Notes: generated by a model from the letters alone, not told the origin. 64,000 nt of DNA from Rhizobium rhododendri (GCF_007000325.2 NZ_CP117268.1:434001-498000); one strand, 5' to 3'; positions 1 to 11,631 are shown, counted from the first letter of the stretch. Translations and numbers: made by a program.

Positions 1-433
1 CGTTGACGATCATAGCCGAATTGCCGCTCGCACCGAAGGCCTGGATGAACTCGGCAGCCTGCAACATCTGAGCCGCCTTCTCGATGGCGGCAAGGTCAAG
101 CTGCCGATGAAGCTCGAACAGCGAATTCTGGGCCTTCGAGACGATATCGTGTGCAACCTCTTCAACGGTCGCCGTCGGTGCATCGGGCTTCAGGTATCGC
201 AAGCCGACATAGGCCATCTTGGCGAGTTGTACCTTGAAGTCGGAATAGCCCTGGCAGCCCAGCCGTCGGCAAAACCGCGTCACGGTCGGTGGTGACACGC
301 CCGCGCGTGCTGCGAGCTCGATGATCGAGAAATTGACGACGGCATCCACATTCTCCAGCGAGAACTTCGCCAGCCTGGCGTCCAGGCCCGAGAGTTTTCC
401 ATTTTCATCGGAAAGAGCGTGAAACAGGTCCAT
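1..433 (-). CDS. RpiR/MurR-family transcriptional regulator (3' part outside window)
   Basis: The first 144 residues are present; the gene runs off the left edge. An N-terminal helix-turn-helix of the RpiR type (HTH_6, about residues 1-77) is visible, with the characteristic segment AARAGVSPPTVTRFCRRLG at 41-59. The sugar-phosphate-binding SIS domain begins near residue 133 (FGASGNSAM). RpiR proteins normally sense phosphosugars or related small ligands and repress or activate neighbouring catabolic genes. It is divergent from the M81 peptidase and peptide importer operon and is the likely controller of it. The ATG at 431-433 is chosen because it precedes the HTH by the usual distance. The ligand cannot be told from sequence. 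Confidence 0.85.
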   Translation of the reverse strand, partial: MDLFHALSDENGKLSGLDARLAKFSLENVDAVVNFSIIELAARAGVSPPTVTRFCRRLGCQGYSDFKVQLAKMAYVGLRYLKPDAPTATVEEVAHDIVSKAQNSLFELHRQLDLAAIEKAAQMLQAAEFIQAFGASGNSAMIVN

Positions 434-914
434 TGGGTCTTTTCCTCGAAACGCCACAGGGAAACAGAAGGCATCGATGAAAATCAGTTTCACCGCCGCG
501 AATTTTTCATAGCATGATGTCGGTAGGCATCAATCGAACTCGGCAGCCTGGCGATAATAAACGCAGGCGCCTATCGCCGGCCGTTGCGCGCGTGCATTCC
601 CAGCGTTTGCTGCCGCGGCGTTTTCCGTAGCCGGAACCAGCCGCTTGGGCTCTCAGTGCAGGGGTAGGTCTGCGAAGCGTCCCACGCCCAATCCCCATCC
701 GGCTCCGGCCAGAGCCCAGCCTCGGCTCAGTGATGAAAATTAGATGCTTTAGGCTGGTGGCCTTTTCATTCTCGGTCAATCGGCGCCCTCTTCAACAGAC
801 TATCGCGAATGGCAGAACCTGTTGATTCAAAATAGGACGCAGATATCGAAGCGCCATGTCCGTTTCTGCGGCCGCGAGCGCGGTCTGAGAATTTTTCCAA
901 GTTTTCCCCTGTCT
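434..914. other. intergenic, no supported gene
   Basis: I see no convincing coding region in this part of the divergent intergenic region. Open frames here lack a credible ribosome binding site and recognisable domains. The AT-rich regulatory part starts just after it. Confidence 0.5.
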
Positions 915-1001
915 AGAAAATAAATTACAGAAATAACCAAAAAATCAGATCGTCAATTGACTTCAAACGGCTTTGACGCATATTGGAGAAAATAAATTAC
1001 A
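915..1001 (+). promoter_or_regulatory. promoter with two copies of a 15-bp operator-like repeat
   Basis: The 15-mer AGAAAATAAATTACA occurs exactly twice, at 915-929 and 987-1001, 72 bp apart. Between them is a candidate promoter: TTGACT at 957-962 and CATATT at 979-984 (16-bp spacer). One repeat lies upstream of the -35 box and the other directly after the -10 box. This is the layout expected for a repressor that loops or blocks the promoter. The AT-rich sequence ending in ATTACA resembles known RpiR-family targets, so the neighbouring RpiR regulator is the natural candidate. That link is inference. Confidence 0.55.
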
Positions 1002-1187
1002 CCGAAACGGTGAGTGGGAATTTTACAGAAAACAGGGAATCCCATGTCCGGGGGCACTTCGATAGTTGCAGTTCTGACGGTCGCACACGGCGGCCCGGCA
1101 GGCGGGAACTAGACAGATAGACAATCTAACGTCGGTACCTGCCCCCTTGCGGTGGCTCGGAGGCCGGCGGGTATTTAGGCGACAGAC

Positions 1188-2669
1188 ATGCGCATCTTCA
1201 CCGCCTCGCTGGCGACTGAAACGAACACCTTTTCTCCCGTGCCAACGGATATGAACGCCTTCAAGGCGGCATTTTATGCCGGGCCAGGCGAACATCCGGA
1301 CACACCGACGCTCTGCTCCGCCGTTGTCCCGATCCTGCGCCGCCGCGGCAAGCAGGAAGGCTTCACCGTCATCGAAGGCACGTCATGCTGGGCGGAACCG
1401 GCCGGTCTCATCCAGCGGCAGACCTACGAGACCTTGCGCGACCAGATCCTCGCCGAGCTGAAGGCAACCCTGCCGGTCGATGGCGTGGTGCTCGGCCTGC
1501 ATGGCGCAATGGCCGCTCAAGGGTATGACGATCCGGAGGGCGATTTCCTCTCGCATATTCGCGACATGGTCGGCCCGGATGTCCTCATCGCTGCCGAATT
1601 CGACCCGCACAGCCATCTGACGGCGCTTCGTGTTGCTAATCTCGATCTCATGGCCGCGTTCCTGGAGTTCCCGCATACGGATTTCGAACAGCGCGGGGAA
1701 CATGTCGTCGAGCTTGCGCTCCAGGCCCTGCGCGGACAGATCAAGCCGGTCATCTCTACCTTCGACTGCCGTATGATCACGATTTTCCCGACGAGCCGGG
1801 AGCCGATGCGCTCCTTCGTCGATCGGATGCAGGCGATGGAGGGCAAGGACGGCATCCTATCGGCCTCGGTCATTCACGGCTTCATGGCCGGCGACGTGCC
1901 CGATATGGGAACCCGCATCGTCGTCGTCACCGACAATGACAGGCAAAAGGGCGACGAACTAGCGGCAGGCCTTGGTCGCGAGCTCTACGGCCTCCGCCGC
2001 GAGACCGCGATGCCGATGGTCGACACCGAGGCGGGCCTCGACAAGGCGGTCGCCATCCGCGCCGCCCATCTTGAAAAGCCGGTCACCATCGCAGACGTCT
2101 GGGACAATCCCGGCGGTGGCGTCGCCGGTGACGCCACCCATGTCCTGCGCCGGATGATGGAACGCGGCATGGACAATTTCGCCGTTGCGACGATCTGGGA
2201 CCCCATCGCCGTCACCTTTTGCCATGCAGCGGGCGAGGGCGCCGAACTTTCTCTGCGCGTCGGCGGCAAGTCCGGCCCGGAGGGCGGCGAACCGCTCGAC
2301 CTGCGCGTCACCGTGCAAAAAGTCTTCGATGCCGGTTGGCAGAGTTTCCGCAATTCGCGCGTCACGCTCGGCAGTGCCGCGGTCATCAGGCCGGTCGGTA
2401 CCCACATCGATATCGTCCTGATCACAAGCCGCACGCAGACCTACGAGCCGGATATCTTCTCCAACCAGGGTATCGATTTCGCCGGGAAGTGTTGGCTCCT
2501 GATCAAGTCGACCAATCATTTTTATGCCGGTTTCCAACCCGTCTCGTCAGACATCGTCTATATCGCCGCGCCGACTTCCTATCCGACCGATCCTGCAACG
2601 ACGCTTTATCGCAAGGCGAGCCTCGAACTCTGGCCGCGCGTTGCCGATCCGCTGGGGCTGGATAGCTGA
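1188..2669 (+). CDS. M81-family metallopeptidase (MlrC-like)
   Basis: 493 residues, the usual length of the MlrC/M81 family, whose founding member completes the breakdown of microcystin peptides. The family N-terminus is present (ETNTFSP at 11-17). Further conserved stretches are LHGAMAAQGYDDPEGD at 104-119, FDPHSHLT at 138-145 and FPHTDFEQRG at 161-170, which contain likely zinc ligands, and DNPGGGVAGD opens the C-terminal MlrC domain near residue 308. No signal peptide is seen, so it is probably cytoplasmic. It heads an operon with a peptide importer and RidA, which suggests hydrolysis of an imported peptide or peptide-like compound. The substrate is not predictable. The ribosome binding site upstream is weak. 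Confidence 0.9.
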   Translation: MRIFTASLATETNTFSPVPTDMNAFKAAFYAGPGEHPDTPTLCSAVVPILRRRGKQEGFTVIEGTSCWAEPAGLIQRQTYETLRDQILAELKATLPVDGVVLGLHGAMAAQGYDDPEGDFLSHIRDMVGPDVLIAAEFDPHSHLTALRVANLDLMAAFLEFPHTDFEQRGEHVVELALQALRGQIKPVISTFDCRMITIFPTSREPMRSFVDRMQAMEGKDGILSASVIHGFMAGDVPDMGTRIVVVTDNDRQKGDELAAGLGRELYGLRRETAMPMVDTEAGLDKAVAIRAAHLEKPVTIADVWDNPGGGVAGDATHVLRRMMERGMDNFAVATIWDPIAVTFCHAAGEGAELSLRVGGKSGPEGGEPLDLRVTVQKVFDAGWQSFRNSRVTLGSAAVIRPVGTHIDIVLITSRTQTYEPDIFSNQGIDFAGKCWLLIKSTNHFYAGFQPVSSDIVYIAAPTSYPTDPATTLYRKASLELWPRVADPLGLDS

Positions 2670-2733
2670 ATTCTCGACCGGCAGAAACCGCGCCGAAAGA
2701 ACTGGCCGAACCGAAAACAACAAGGGGATGACG

Positions 2734-4251
2734 ATGAAACACAGTGCACTTGTTTTGATGACGCTTGCGGCATTGGCCGGTACGAGCAATCTGGCATTGG
2801 CTCAGAAAAGTGACGGCGTCTTGACCGTTGCCACGATCGGCGAGCCGCCGACGCTCGATGTCATGCAGACGCCGACCGATATCGTTCTGACCATCGACCA
2901 GCATATTTTCGAGACGCTCTATACCTATGACGCAGAATGGAAGTCGGTTCCGCTGCTCGCCGCTGCCATGCCGACGATTTCCGAAGACGGCATGACCTAC
3001 AGGATCCCGCTGCGCGAAGGCGTGAAGTTTCACGACGGCAGCGACTTCGACGCCAAGGACGTGACCGCCTCGCTAAAGCGGTGGATGGCGATCAATTCGA
3101 AGGGCAAGCAGGTTGCCGCCATCATCGACAGCCTTGTAGAAGACGGTGATCATGCCGTCATCATCAAGCTGAAATCGCGTTATGCGCCGCTGCTGGCCAC
3201 TCTGTCGCAGGCCTGCGTGATCATGCCCTCCGAAAAGGTCAAGGATACGCTCACCGATTTCATCGGTACCGGCCCTTACGAACTGAAGGAGCGCAAGCCC
3301 GACCAGTACACCCAGCTCGTCCGCTTCGACGGCTACAAGTCGCCGCAGGGCACGCCGAGCAACTATGCCGGCAAGCGAGAGGCGATCGCCAAGGAAATCC
3401 GGTTCGTTCCTGTTCCAGATGCCAACACTCGCGTCGAAGGCCTGATTTCCGGGCAGTTCGATTATGCGGATTCGTTGCCTGTCAGCGCCTACGAGCGTGT
3501 CGAAAAGAGCGGCAACGCCAAACCCGTGATCTTCAAGAATGCCGGCTGGGCTTCGATGAACATGAATATGAAGCAGGGCCTTCTGGTCAATAAGCAGCTG
3601 CGTCAGGCGGTGCAAGCAGCCCTCAACGCCAATGACATGATGCTGGCCGCCTTCTCCGATGACCGCTTCTTCAGCGTCGATGGCTCGATTTTCCCGAAGG
3701 GCTCCTTCTGGCACACCGAAGCCGGCGTTGCCCGGTACGGAGAAGGCGATCAGGAAGCCGCTGGCAAGCTTCTAAAGGAAGCCGGCTATGACGGCACGCC
3801 GCTACGCCTCATGACCAGCCGCCAGTACGAATTCCACTACAAAATCGGCGAAGTCGCCAAGGCCTATATGGAAGCTGCCGGTTTCAAGGTCGACCTGCAG
3901 GTTGTCGACTGGGCAACGCTGACCACCCGGCGCGCCGATCCAAAGGAGTGGGACATCTTCATCACCCATTCCAACTTTCCGGGCGACCCTACCACGATCA
4001 ACACCATCACCGACAGCTATCCGGGCTGGTACGTTTCCAACCAGAAGACAAAGGCTGTTGCAGCTTACATGGATGCAACCACCGATGATGCCAAGAAGAA
4101 GGCCTGGGACGGTATCCAGACAGCCATCTATGATGACGCCTCGCTCTTTAAAGTCGGCAACTTCAATGCGGTTTCCGGTCTCGCAAACGGCGTTTCCGGA
4201 TACGAGCCAACCTACTGGCCGCATTTCTGGAACGTCAATCCGAAGAAGTAG
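2734..4251 (+). CDS. periplasmic peptide-binding protein of ABC importer (DppA/OppA type)
   Basis: 505 residues; family 5 solute-binding protein (SBP_bac_5). A signal peptide covers about residues 1-24 (MKHSALVLMTLAALAGTSNL, then ALA-Q). The mature part shows the family opening (TVATIGEPPTLDVMQTPTD) and the YRIPLREGVKFHDGSDFDAKDV segment. An ATG at 2728 is also in frame, but AAGGGG at 2722-2727 is correctly spaced only for the ATG at 2734. It delivers oligopeptides or similar ligands to the permeases encoded directly downstream. It lies 64 bp after the M81 gene, in the same operon. Confidence 0.9.
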   Translation: MKHSALVLMTLAALAGTSNLALAQKSDGVLTVATIGEPPTLDVMQTPTDIVLTIDQHIFETLYTYDAEWKSVPLLAAAMPTISEDGMTYRIPLREGVKFHDGSDFDAKDVTASLKRWMAINSKGKQVAAIIDSLVEDGDHAVIIKLKSRYAPLLATLSQACVIMPSEKVKDTLTDFIGTGPYELKERKPDQYTQLVRFDGYKSPQGTPSNYAGKREAIAKEIRFVPVPDANTRVEGLISGQFDYADSLPVSAYERVEKSGNAKPVIFKNAGWASMNMNMKQGLLVNKQLRQAVQAALNANDMMLAAFSDDRFFSVDGSIFPKGSFWHTEAGVARYGEGDQEAAGKLLKEAGYDGTPLRLMTSRQYEFHYKIGEVAKAYMEAAGFKVDLQVVDWATLTTRRADPKEWDIFITHSNFPGDPTTINTITDSYPGWYVSNQKTKAVAAYMDATTDDAKKKAWDGIQTAIYDDASLFKVGNFNAVSGLANGVSGYEPTYWPHFWNVNPKK

Positions 4252-4265
4252 GGCTTGGAACGACC

Positions 4266-5216
4266 ATGGCTACGATCGCACAGGCACTTTTAACACGGTT
4301 GGGGGGCATGGCCGTCGTGCTCGCCCTCGTCGTAGCGGTGGTCTTCATCATCGTTCGCGTGACGCCTGGCGATCCGGCCGCAGTCATGCTGGGGTCGGAT
4401 GCGACCCCTGCGGACATCGCCCAGCTGCGCACCAAGATGGGGCTCGATGCACCGATGATCGTCCAGTATGGCCAGTTCGTGTTGGGCATACTGCATGGTG
4501 ACCTCGGCCAGTCGATCTTCCTGAATCAGCCGGTGACGACGGCACTTGCCTCGCGTGCCGAGCCGACTTTCTTCCTGACGCTTTTCTCAATCCTGATCGC
4601 GGTCGGCATAGCCTTGCCTGTCGGCATCCTGTCGGCGGTCAAGCGCGGAACGATCTTCGACCAGATCGTCGTCACGCTCACCATGGTTGCGGCCAGCGTG
4701 CCAAGCTTCTGGCTCGGGCTGATGCTCATCCAGATCTTCGCCGTCGGTCAGGGCTGCTTCCCGGCCTCCGGCTACGGCGGCCCCGAGACACCCTTTCTCG
4801 AACGGCTGCATCATCTCGTGCTGCCGGCTGTCGCACTCGGCATCGTCAATTCGGCGCTGATCACCCGCTTCACCCGCGCTGCCATGCTTGATGTCCTCGG
4901 TGAGGATTATGTCCGCACCGCCCGGGCCAAGGGCGCCGGGGAAGGTCGCGTTGTCCTCAAGCACGCGTTGAAAAACGCGATGATACCGATCATCACCGTC
5001 ATCGGCCTGTCGGTCGCCATGCTGGTCGCCGGTGCGGTTGTCACGGAGACCGTCTTTGGTCTGCCTGGCGTCGGCAATCTCGTGGTCTCGGCTGTCCTGC
5101 GCCGCGACTATCCGGTCATTCAGGGCGCGTTGCTCACAGTCGCCGCCATTTACGTTCTCATCAATTTCATCGTCGACATGCTCTATATCGTCGTCGATCC
5201 ACGGGTGCGCCTATGA
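4266..5216 (+). CDS. peptide ABC importer permease (DppB type)
   Basis: 316 residues with about six membrane segments, the first at residues 11-33. The cytoplasmic EAA loop that contacts the ATPase is clear (EDYVRTARAKGAGEGRVV then LKHALKNAMIPI). Typical DppB/OppB features are the motif VTPGDPAAVMLG near the N-terminus and LPGVGNLVV near the C-terminus. The stop overlaps the start of the next permease by four bases (ATGA), indicating translational coupling. It forms the inner-membrane channel together with that partner. Confidence 0.92.
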   Translation: MATIAQALLTRLGGMAVVLALVVAVVFIIVRVTPGDPAAVMLGSDATPADIAQLRTKMGLDAPMIVQYGQFVLGILHGDLGQSIFLNQPVTTALASRAEPTFFLTLFSILIAVGIALPVGILSAVKRGTIFDQIVVTLTMVAASVPSFWLGLMLIQIFAVGQGCFPASGYGGPETPFLERLHHLVLPAVALGIVNSALITRFTRAAMLDVLGEDYVRTARAKGAGEGRVVLKHALKNAMIPIITVIGLSVAMLVAGAVVTETVFGLPGVGNLVVSAVLRRDYPVIQGALLTVAAIYVLINFIVDMLYIVVDPRVRL

Positions 5217-6076
5217 TCACCATGGCTTCCGTCTCCATGCCCTTGTCCTCCGGCCTACGCCGCCTGCTCGGCAACCGAGCCATGCTTTTCGGCGCAATCA
5301 TTCTGGTCGTCGTCGTCTTCGCAGCGCTGCTGGCCCCCTTTGTCGCGCCCTATGCGCCGAACAAACTGTCGATTGTCAACAAGCTGAAGCCGCCATCCAT
5401 GGTCCACTTTTTTGGAACCGACGAATTCGGCCGTGATATCTTTTCCCGCGCCATCTTTGCGGGCCGCATCTCGCTTCTGGTCAGCCTCGGCGTCGTCTTC
5501 ATCTCGACCGTGCTCGGGGTGATCCTCGGCGTTGCGGCCGGGTTCTTTCGCGGCCTCGATGCGCCGATCTCTCGCCTGCTGGATGCAATGATGTCCTTCC
5601 CGGACATCCTGCTGGCGATCGCGCTCGTTGCAGCGCTCGGGCCGTCGCTCACCACCGTCATCCTGGCGCTTGGCATCACCTATGCGCCACGCCTGGCCCG
5701 CATTATCCGTGGCTCGACGCTGGTCCTGCGTGAACTGCCCTATATCGAGGCAGCCGTCGCCATGGGGCTCCCAACCTGGCAGATCCTTGTCCGTCACGTG
5801 CTGCTCAATCTGGCCTCGCCCATCCTCGTGCAGTCGACCTTCGTCTTTGCCTCGGCGATGCTCGCGGAGGCAAGCCTCTCCTTCCTCGGCGTCGGCGTTT
5901 CCACCGACATGCCGACCTGGGGCACGATGCTGGCGTCGGGGCGCGAATATATGAACAACGCACCGTGGCTGATGGTTTTTCCGGGCCTTGCCATCGTCTT
6001 CTGCGTTCTCTCCCTGCAATTGCTTGGCGACGGCCTGCGCGATCTTGTCGATCCGCGTCTCGCCAAGGAAAGCTGA
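5213..6076 (+). CDS. peptide ABC importer permease (DppC type)
   Basis: 287 residues. The OppC/DppC N-terminal segment with the first membrane helix is at about 23-48, followed by FFGTDEFGRDIFSRAIFAGRISL, the family signature. The EAA loop is around LRELPYIEAAVAMGLPTWQIL, and five further membrane segments follow. It is the second half of the permease heterodimer, coupled to the upstream gene by a four-base overlap, and is followed within two bases by the ATPase gene. Confidence 0.92.
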   Translation: MITMASVSMPLSSGLRRLLGNRAMLFGAIILVVVVFAALLAPFVAPYAPNKLSIVNKLKPPSMVHFFGTDEFGRDIFSRAIFAGRISLLVSLGVVFISTVLGVILGVAAGFFRGLDAPISRLLDAMMSFPDILLAIALVAALGPSLTTVILALGITYAPRLARIIRGSTLVLRELPYIEAAVAMGLPTWQILVRHVLLNLASPILVQSTFVFASAMLAEASLSFLGVGVSTDMPTWGTMLASGREYMNNAPWLMVFPGLAIVFCVLSLQLLGDGLRDLVDPRLAKES

Positions 6077-6078
6077 TC

Positions 6079-7881
<1,803 letters not shown>

Positions 7882-7943
7882 TGCCACTCCCAAGGGGCAA
7901 CGGTTCAAATTCGCATTGTAAAATAAAACTGAAAGACACTTCC

Positions 7944-8339
7944 ATGACAAGCAACAAGATCATTCGTTACGATATCGCCGACGCCCAGGCAGGCGGCCAG
8001 AGCCGACCTTTCGCCAAGGCCGTGCGCGCGGGCGATTTCATCTACATCTCCGGTCAGGTGCCAACCATCGATGGCGAGGTCGTAGTCGGCAATATTGCTG
8101 TTCAAACCGAACAGGTGGTCGCCAATATCAAGTCCGTCCTGGCGCTCGCCGACTGCACGCTCGAACATGTGGTCAAGGTTAATGTCTGGCTCGACGACGC
8201 CCGCGATTTCTCCAGCTTTAATGCCGTTTTCCAGAAACACTTCATCGATCATCCGCCGGCACGCTCCACCGTCCAATCGCCGATGATGGTCGATGTCAAG
8301 GTAGAGATGGACGTCATTGCCTACAATCCGCTGGATTGA
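7944..8339 (+). CDS. RidA-family enamine/imine deaminase
   Basis: 131 residues, the full length of the RidA/YjgF/YER057c family. Family features are the N-terminal PFAKAVRAGDFIYISGQVP and the C-terminal HPPARSTVQSPMMVDV, which carries the conserved arginine that binds the substrate carboxylate, then VEMDVIAYNP. RidA enzymes hydrolyse reactive 2-aminoacrylate-type intermediates; some members act on catabolic imines. It is the last gene of the peptide importer operon, 62 bp after the ATPase, so it may process an amino-acid-derived product of the imported compound. Confidence 0.88.
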   Translation: MTSNKIIRYDIADAQAGGQSRPFAKAVRAGDFIYISGQVPTIDGEVVVGNIAVQTEQVVANIKSVLALADCTLEHVVKVNVWLDDARDFSSFNAVFQKHFIDHPPARSTVQSPMMVDVKVEMDVIAYNPLD

Positions 8340-8344
8340 CAAGG

Positions 8345-8397
8345 TCTCGCCGGGCCAGGCAACCTCATGCGTCTTTCGTGGCGCCTGAGGCTGCCTT
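8345..8397 (+). terminator. stem-loop at end of peptide importer operon
   Basis: An inverted repeat with arms around GGCAACCTCATGCG and CGCCTGAGGCTGCC follows the RidA stop. It has one bulge and an eight-base loop. No strong T-run follows, so it may stabilise the transcript end rather than act as a classic intrinsic terminator. Confidence 0.35.
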
Positions 8398-8456
8398 GAA
8401 GTCCCTCGCCGCGGGCTGCATGTCGGGCGGGCTGCATGTCAGAAAGCATCCTGTGA

Positions 8457-9086
8457 TCACGAGGACGGCCTGGCGGAAAAATCGGCGCTGAGCCGAGTGG
8501 TCCGCGCGTCGATTCTCGGGTTCGACCCAGCCAGGGTCGGGACGCCGTGCTTTTCGAGGTATTGGCGAGATCCTACGCATACCAGAGAAAGGTTTGTCAC
8601 GCGCCTGGCGACGGCATCGGGCTCCTCGACAACTCCTCTTATCACCAGATCGACCCGATCATCGATCATGTCCCGCCGAAGCTGCGATAAAACCAGATCC
8701 CCCCGGAGATGAGGATATTCGGCCAGCAAATTCGGAATGGTTGGCAGAATGTGAAGTCGACCGAATGTGGTAGGGGCTGCAATGCGGATCGACCCAGACA
8801 TGTCGGCGCCGCTGCCCTTAACTTCTCGATCAGTAGCTTCGATCGCCTTGAGCAGTGGTTTCATTCTGTCGAAATATTTTTTGCCCTTGATCCGTCAAGG
8901 TGGCGTTCGGCGTGCTTCGATTTGAAGAGTGCAACCCCCCAGATGATTTTCGAGCGTACGGATCGCTTTGCTCACTGCCGGCTGTGCCGTGCCGGTTGGT
9001 AAAGCCGTTTTTACCCGGAGCTTGCCGCCTGGCAACTGGTCGACGTCGATCCGCCCGCACGGCTTGATGCCAAGGTGTTGCAGCAA
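8457..9086 (-). pseudogene. decayed LysR-family regulator
   Basis: On the minus strand two frames together read like a LysR protein. The DNA-binding part contains GTAQPAVSKAIRTLENHLGG; the next frame continues with LTDQGQKIFRQNE; after a stop comes the linker and effector domain MSGSIRIAAPTTFGRLHILP and RDMIDDRVDLVIRGV. At least one frameshift and one stop break the gene, and the effector domain ends about 100 residues early (SADFSARPSS). It lies convergent to the RidA gene. It is not expected to give a working protein. Confidence 0.75.
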
Positions 9087-9498
9087 ACCCGCTTGAGTGT
9101 CGATGCCTTTTCATCGTCACGGCCAGGGAAGGCATGGATAGCATTCCAAATGCCAACGAAATCTGATGCCCTGCGTCAGAAGTGGTCACGTGGGAGACCG
9201 CAGACACGACAAGGCAATTCATGCTCGTGTTAGCAAAGAAGAGATCGAGCCTCGATCTATACCTTCCCTCGACTGTAGGCCAGTAACGCAACCGCGCAAC
9301 TTTCCGGACGTACTTCACAAACCAACGCCCAATATTCGAGATGCCGACGCCGGTTAAGTAGTTGCAAGTTCATTTAAGTTAACTGGCTTTTAACCACAAG
9401 CGTAAGTCACATGATAATAAGGCTGAGTTAGTTTTCAAAGTCGAGGAAAGATTCAACTACAAAATATCGCTTATATTTTTTATCTGGGGGAGAGGCCA
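9087..9498. other. intergenic, no supported gene
   Basis: AT-rich toward its right end. It presumably holds the promoter of the GGDEF-EAL gene, but I cannot point to a convincing -35/-10 pair. Confidence 0.4.
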
Positions 9499-11631
9499 AT
9501 GCCAATAACGAAGACCAACATCTCGAAGTGGCCTGTTGCTCTCTCCACTGCCTTGTTTGTTATAGTACTTGTCACTCTGGGCGCTCTGGCAACAAATGTC
9601 ATCACAACCATGCGCCGCTCTGCAGATATCCGTGATGACGAGCGTGCGTCTCGAGCAGCCCAGTCGGCAATCCGGTCTCTCAAAGACCGGGTTTCTATGA
9701 CTCTTCTCGACAATGCCGGCTCGAGTGATGCTTACCAGGTTTCGCAAGCGGGGGAATTCTCTCGATGGGCCATTGAGAAATGGCGCGGAACGAGCGGAGC
9801 CGCATCTATCTACGATGGAGCGATCGTAACGACGCGCAGCGGTGCGACCGCTATGGCGAGCTACAAAGGCTCAACCTTCGATCCCTCGACTCGCTTCCGA
9901 GGTACTCTCCAGTCGCAAGCTTCGGCAGCTCTGAAGAATGAGGGAAAGCCGCTTGTCGAATTCGTCAAGACGTGGGATGGTGTTGATATCCTGGCATCGA
10001 CAATCATACATCCAGACGGCGGCACGACAATTAGTACCCCTTATGCGGTTTTGTCGCTCTTCAGGCACGTGCGGGATTCTGACCTTGGCTTGCTTGCGGA
10101 GCAATATCAGCTTGAGGGCCTGCGTCTTTACGAGGAAGCACCTCGCAATATGCTCGTCGTCGCGCTGAGGAGTGCCTCAGGCCTACCCGTTGCTTACCTG
10201 GGATGGAATAGACTTCGACCGGGCACCCGAGTGTATCAGGAGGTCAGAAATGAAGTACTAGCCGCCGGCGTCATCTTGGTCGTTTTCCTTGTCGTGGTGG
10301 TAACTGCCGGAGGTGCAGAGTCCCGGCGGATGGCGAGAATGGCGCGGTTGGCTCGATATGAAGCGAGCCACGATGGTCTCAGCGGCCTTTTGAACAGAAA
10401 CGGGCTTTTGGCGGATTTGGATAAAGCACTCGAAAACGGGGACGATGTTACACTTCATCTCCTGGATCTTGACGGCTTCAAGGCGGTCAACGACACCTGG
10501 GGTCATCAGATCGGCGACGTCCTTATCCAAAAAGTTGCTAACACAATTTCTCAGTGCCACCCGCAAATTGTCTCCGCGGCGCGATTGGGGGGCGATGAGT
10601 TTGCCCTTGTCCAGTGCGACCACGGTCCTTCATCGAATTTTTGCGCGCGGGTTCTGTCGATTTTCGAAAAGCCATTCGAAATCGAAGGTCGAACAGTAGA
10701 AGTTGGTGTTAGCATTGGCAGCGCGCGTTCGGTCAACGTCACCGACTCCTTCGAATTGCTTCGCCGTGCCGACTTAGCTCTTTATCGGGCAAAGCACGAC
10801 GGCAAGGGAAGGGCCGTGGGGTATCGGCCGGAACTCGACCGCGACCGCGAAGAGATGGCCGTGCTTGAAAACGAGCTGAAACGTGCCGTTGTCAATGGCG
10901 ATATCGGTGTTGCCTATCAGCCGCTTGTCGCCTCAGGGAGCGGTAAATTGAACGGTGTAGAAGCGCTCGCTCGATGGCAGAGCCCGACGGGTCCAATCAG
11001 CCCTGAAATATTCATCCCCTTGGCAGAGCGCTCTGGCCTGATTGATCAACTGGGCATGTTGATTTTACGTCAATCTGTAAGAGCGGCTGCCGACTGGCCG
11101 GAGCTTGGGCTGTCCGTCAATGTTTCTCCGGTGCAAATGTGCAATGCCTCGTTCGCACACCGGGTTGCAAGCCTCTTAAAGGAAGAGAACTTTGAACCCA
11201 CTCGGCTGACCCTGGAGATTACCGAGGGTGTCCTAATGTCGAACCCAACCCACGCGCAAAGGGCTATCGATGAGCTTAAAAAGATTGGTGTCCGGTTTTC
11301 TCTCGATGATTTTGGCTGCGGTTATGCCAGTATCGGAGCGCTTAGACAATTTGGCTTTGACAGCATGAAAATCGATCGGTCTCTGGTTTGGGCATTCGAC
11401 GATGGGCGTGGAAGAGACATATTGAAGGCGACGATCGCGCTCGCCGCGGCACTATCAATCCCCGTCACAGCAGAGGGGATTGAAAACGAAGGGCAGGCCG
11501 ACTTTCTTCGAGATGCCGGGTGTGATCAGCTTCAGGGATATATGGTAGGGCGCCCGATGTCCGCGGAAGAGTTATCCCGTTTCAGAACGAACGCGAACGC
11601 GCGGCCTTTGAGCTCACCGGCCGCTGCCTGA
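9499..11631 (+). CDS. membrane GGDEF-EAL protein with periplasmic CHASE4-like sensor
   Basis: 710 residues. A first membrane helix (about 10-33), a periplasmic CHASE4-like domain (about 45-245, IYDGAIVTTRSGATAMASYKG) and a second helix (about 250-272) precede a GGDEF domain and an EAL domain. The cyclase motif is intact (GGDEF at 364-368), and so is the phosphodiesterase motif (EAL at 488-490, then later DDFGCGYAS and AEGIENEGQADFL). The protein could both make and degrade cyclic-di-GMP; which activity dominates is unknown. A strong purine-rich ribosome site (GGGGGAGAGG, 9486-9495) supports the start. It is a single gene with no operon partner. Confidence 0.92.
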   Translation: MPITKTNISKWPVALSTALFVIVLVTLGALATNVITTMRRSADIRDDERASRAAQSAIRSLKDRVSMTLLDNAGSSDAYQVSQAGEFSRWAIEKWRGTSGAASIYDGAIVTTRSGATAMASYKGSTFDPSTRFRGTLQSQASAALKNEGKPLVEFVKTWDGVDILASTIIHPDGGTTISTPYAVLSLFRHVRDSDLGLLAEQYQLEGLRLYEEAPRNMLVVALRSASGLPVAYLGWNRLRPGTRVYQEVRNEVLAAGVILVVFLVVVVTAGGAESRRMARMARLARYEASHDGLSGLLNRNGLLADLDKALENGDDVTLHLLDLDGFKAVNDTWGHQIGDVLIQKVANTISQCHPQIVSAARLGGDEFALVQCDHGPSSNFCARVLSIFEKPFEIEGRTVEVGVSIGSARSVNVTDSFELLRRADLALYRAKHDGKGRAVGYRPELDRDREEMAVLENELKRAVVNGDIGVAYQPLVASGSGKLNGVEALARWQSPTGPISPEIFIPLAERSGLIDQLGMLILRQSVRAAADWPELGLSVNVSPVQMCNASFAHRVASLLKEENFEPTRLTLEITEGVLMSNPTHAQRAIDELKKIGVRFSLDDFGCGYASIGALRQFGFDSMKIDRSLVWAFDDGRGRDILKATIALAAALSIPVTAEGIENEGQADFLRDAGCDQLQGYMVGRPMSAEELSRFRTNANARPLSSPAAA

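Noticed and set aside
507-779. 90-codon minus-strand frame upstream of the RpiR gene
   Set aside because: It has no domain and no ribosome site, and its arginine-rich composition is typical of a non-coding frame.
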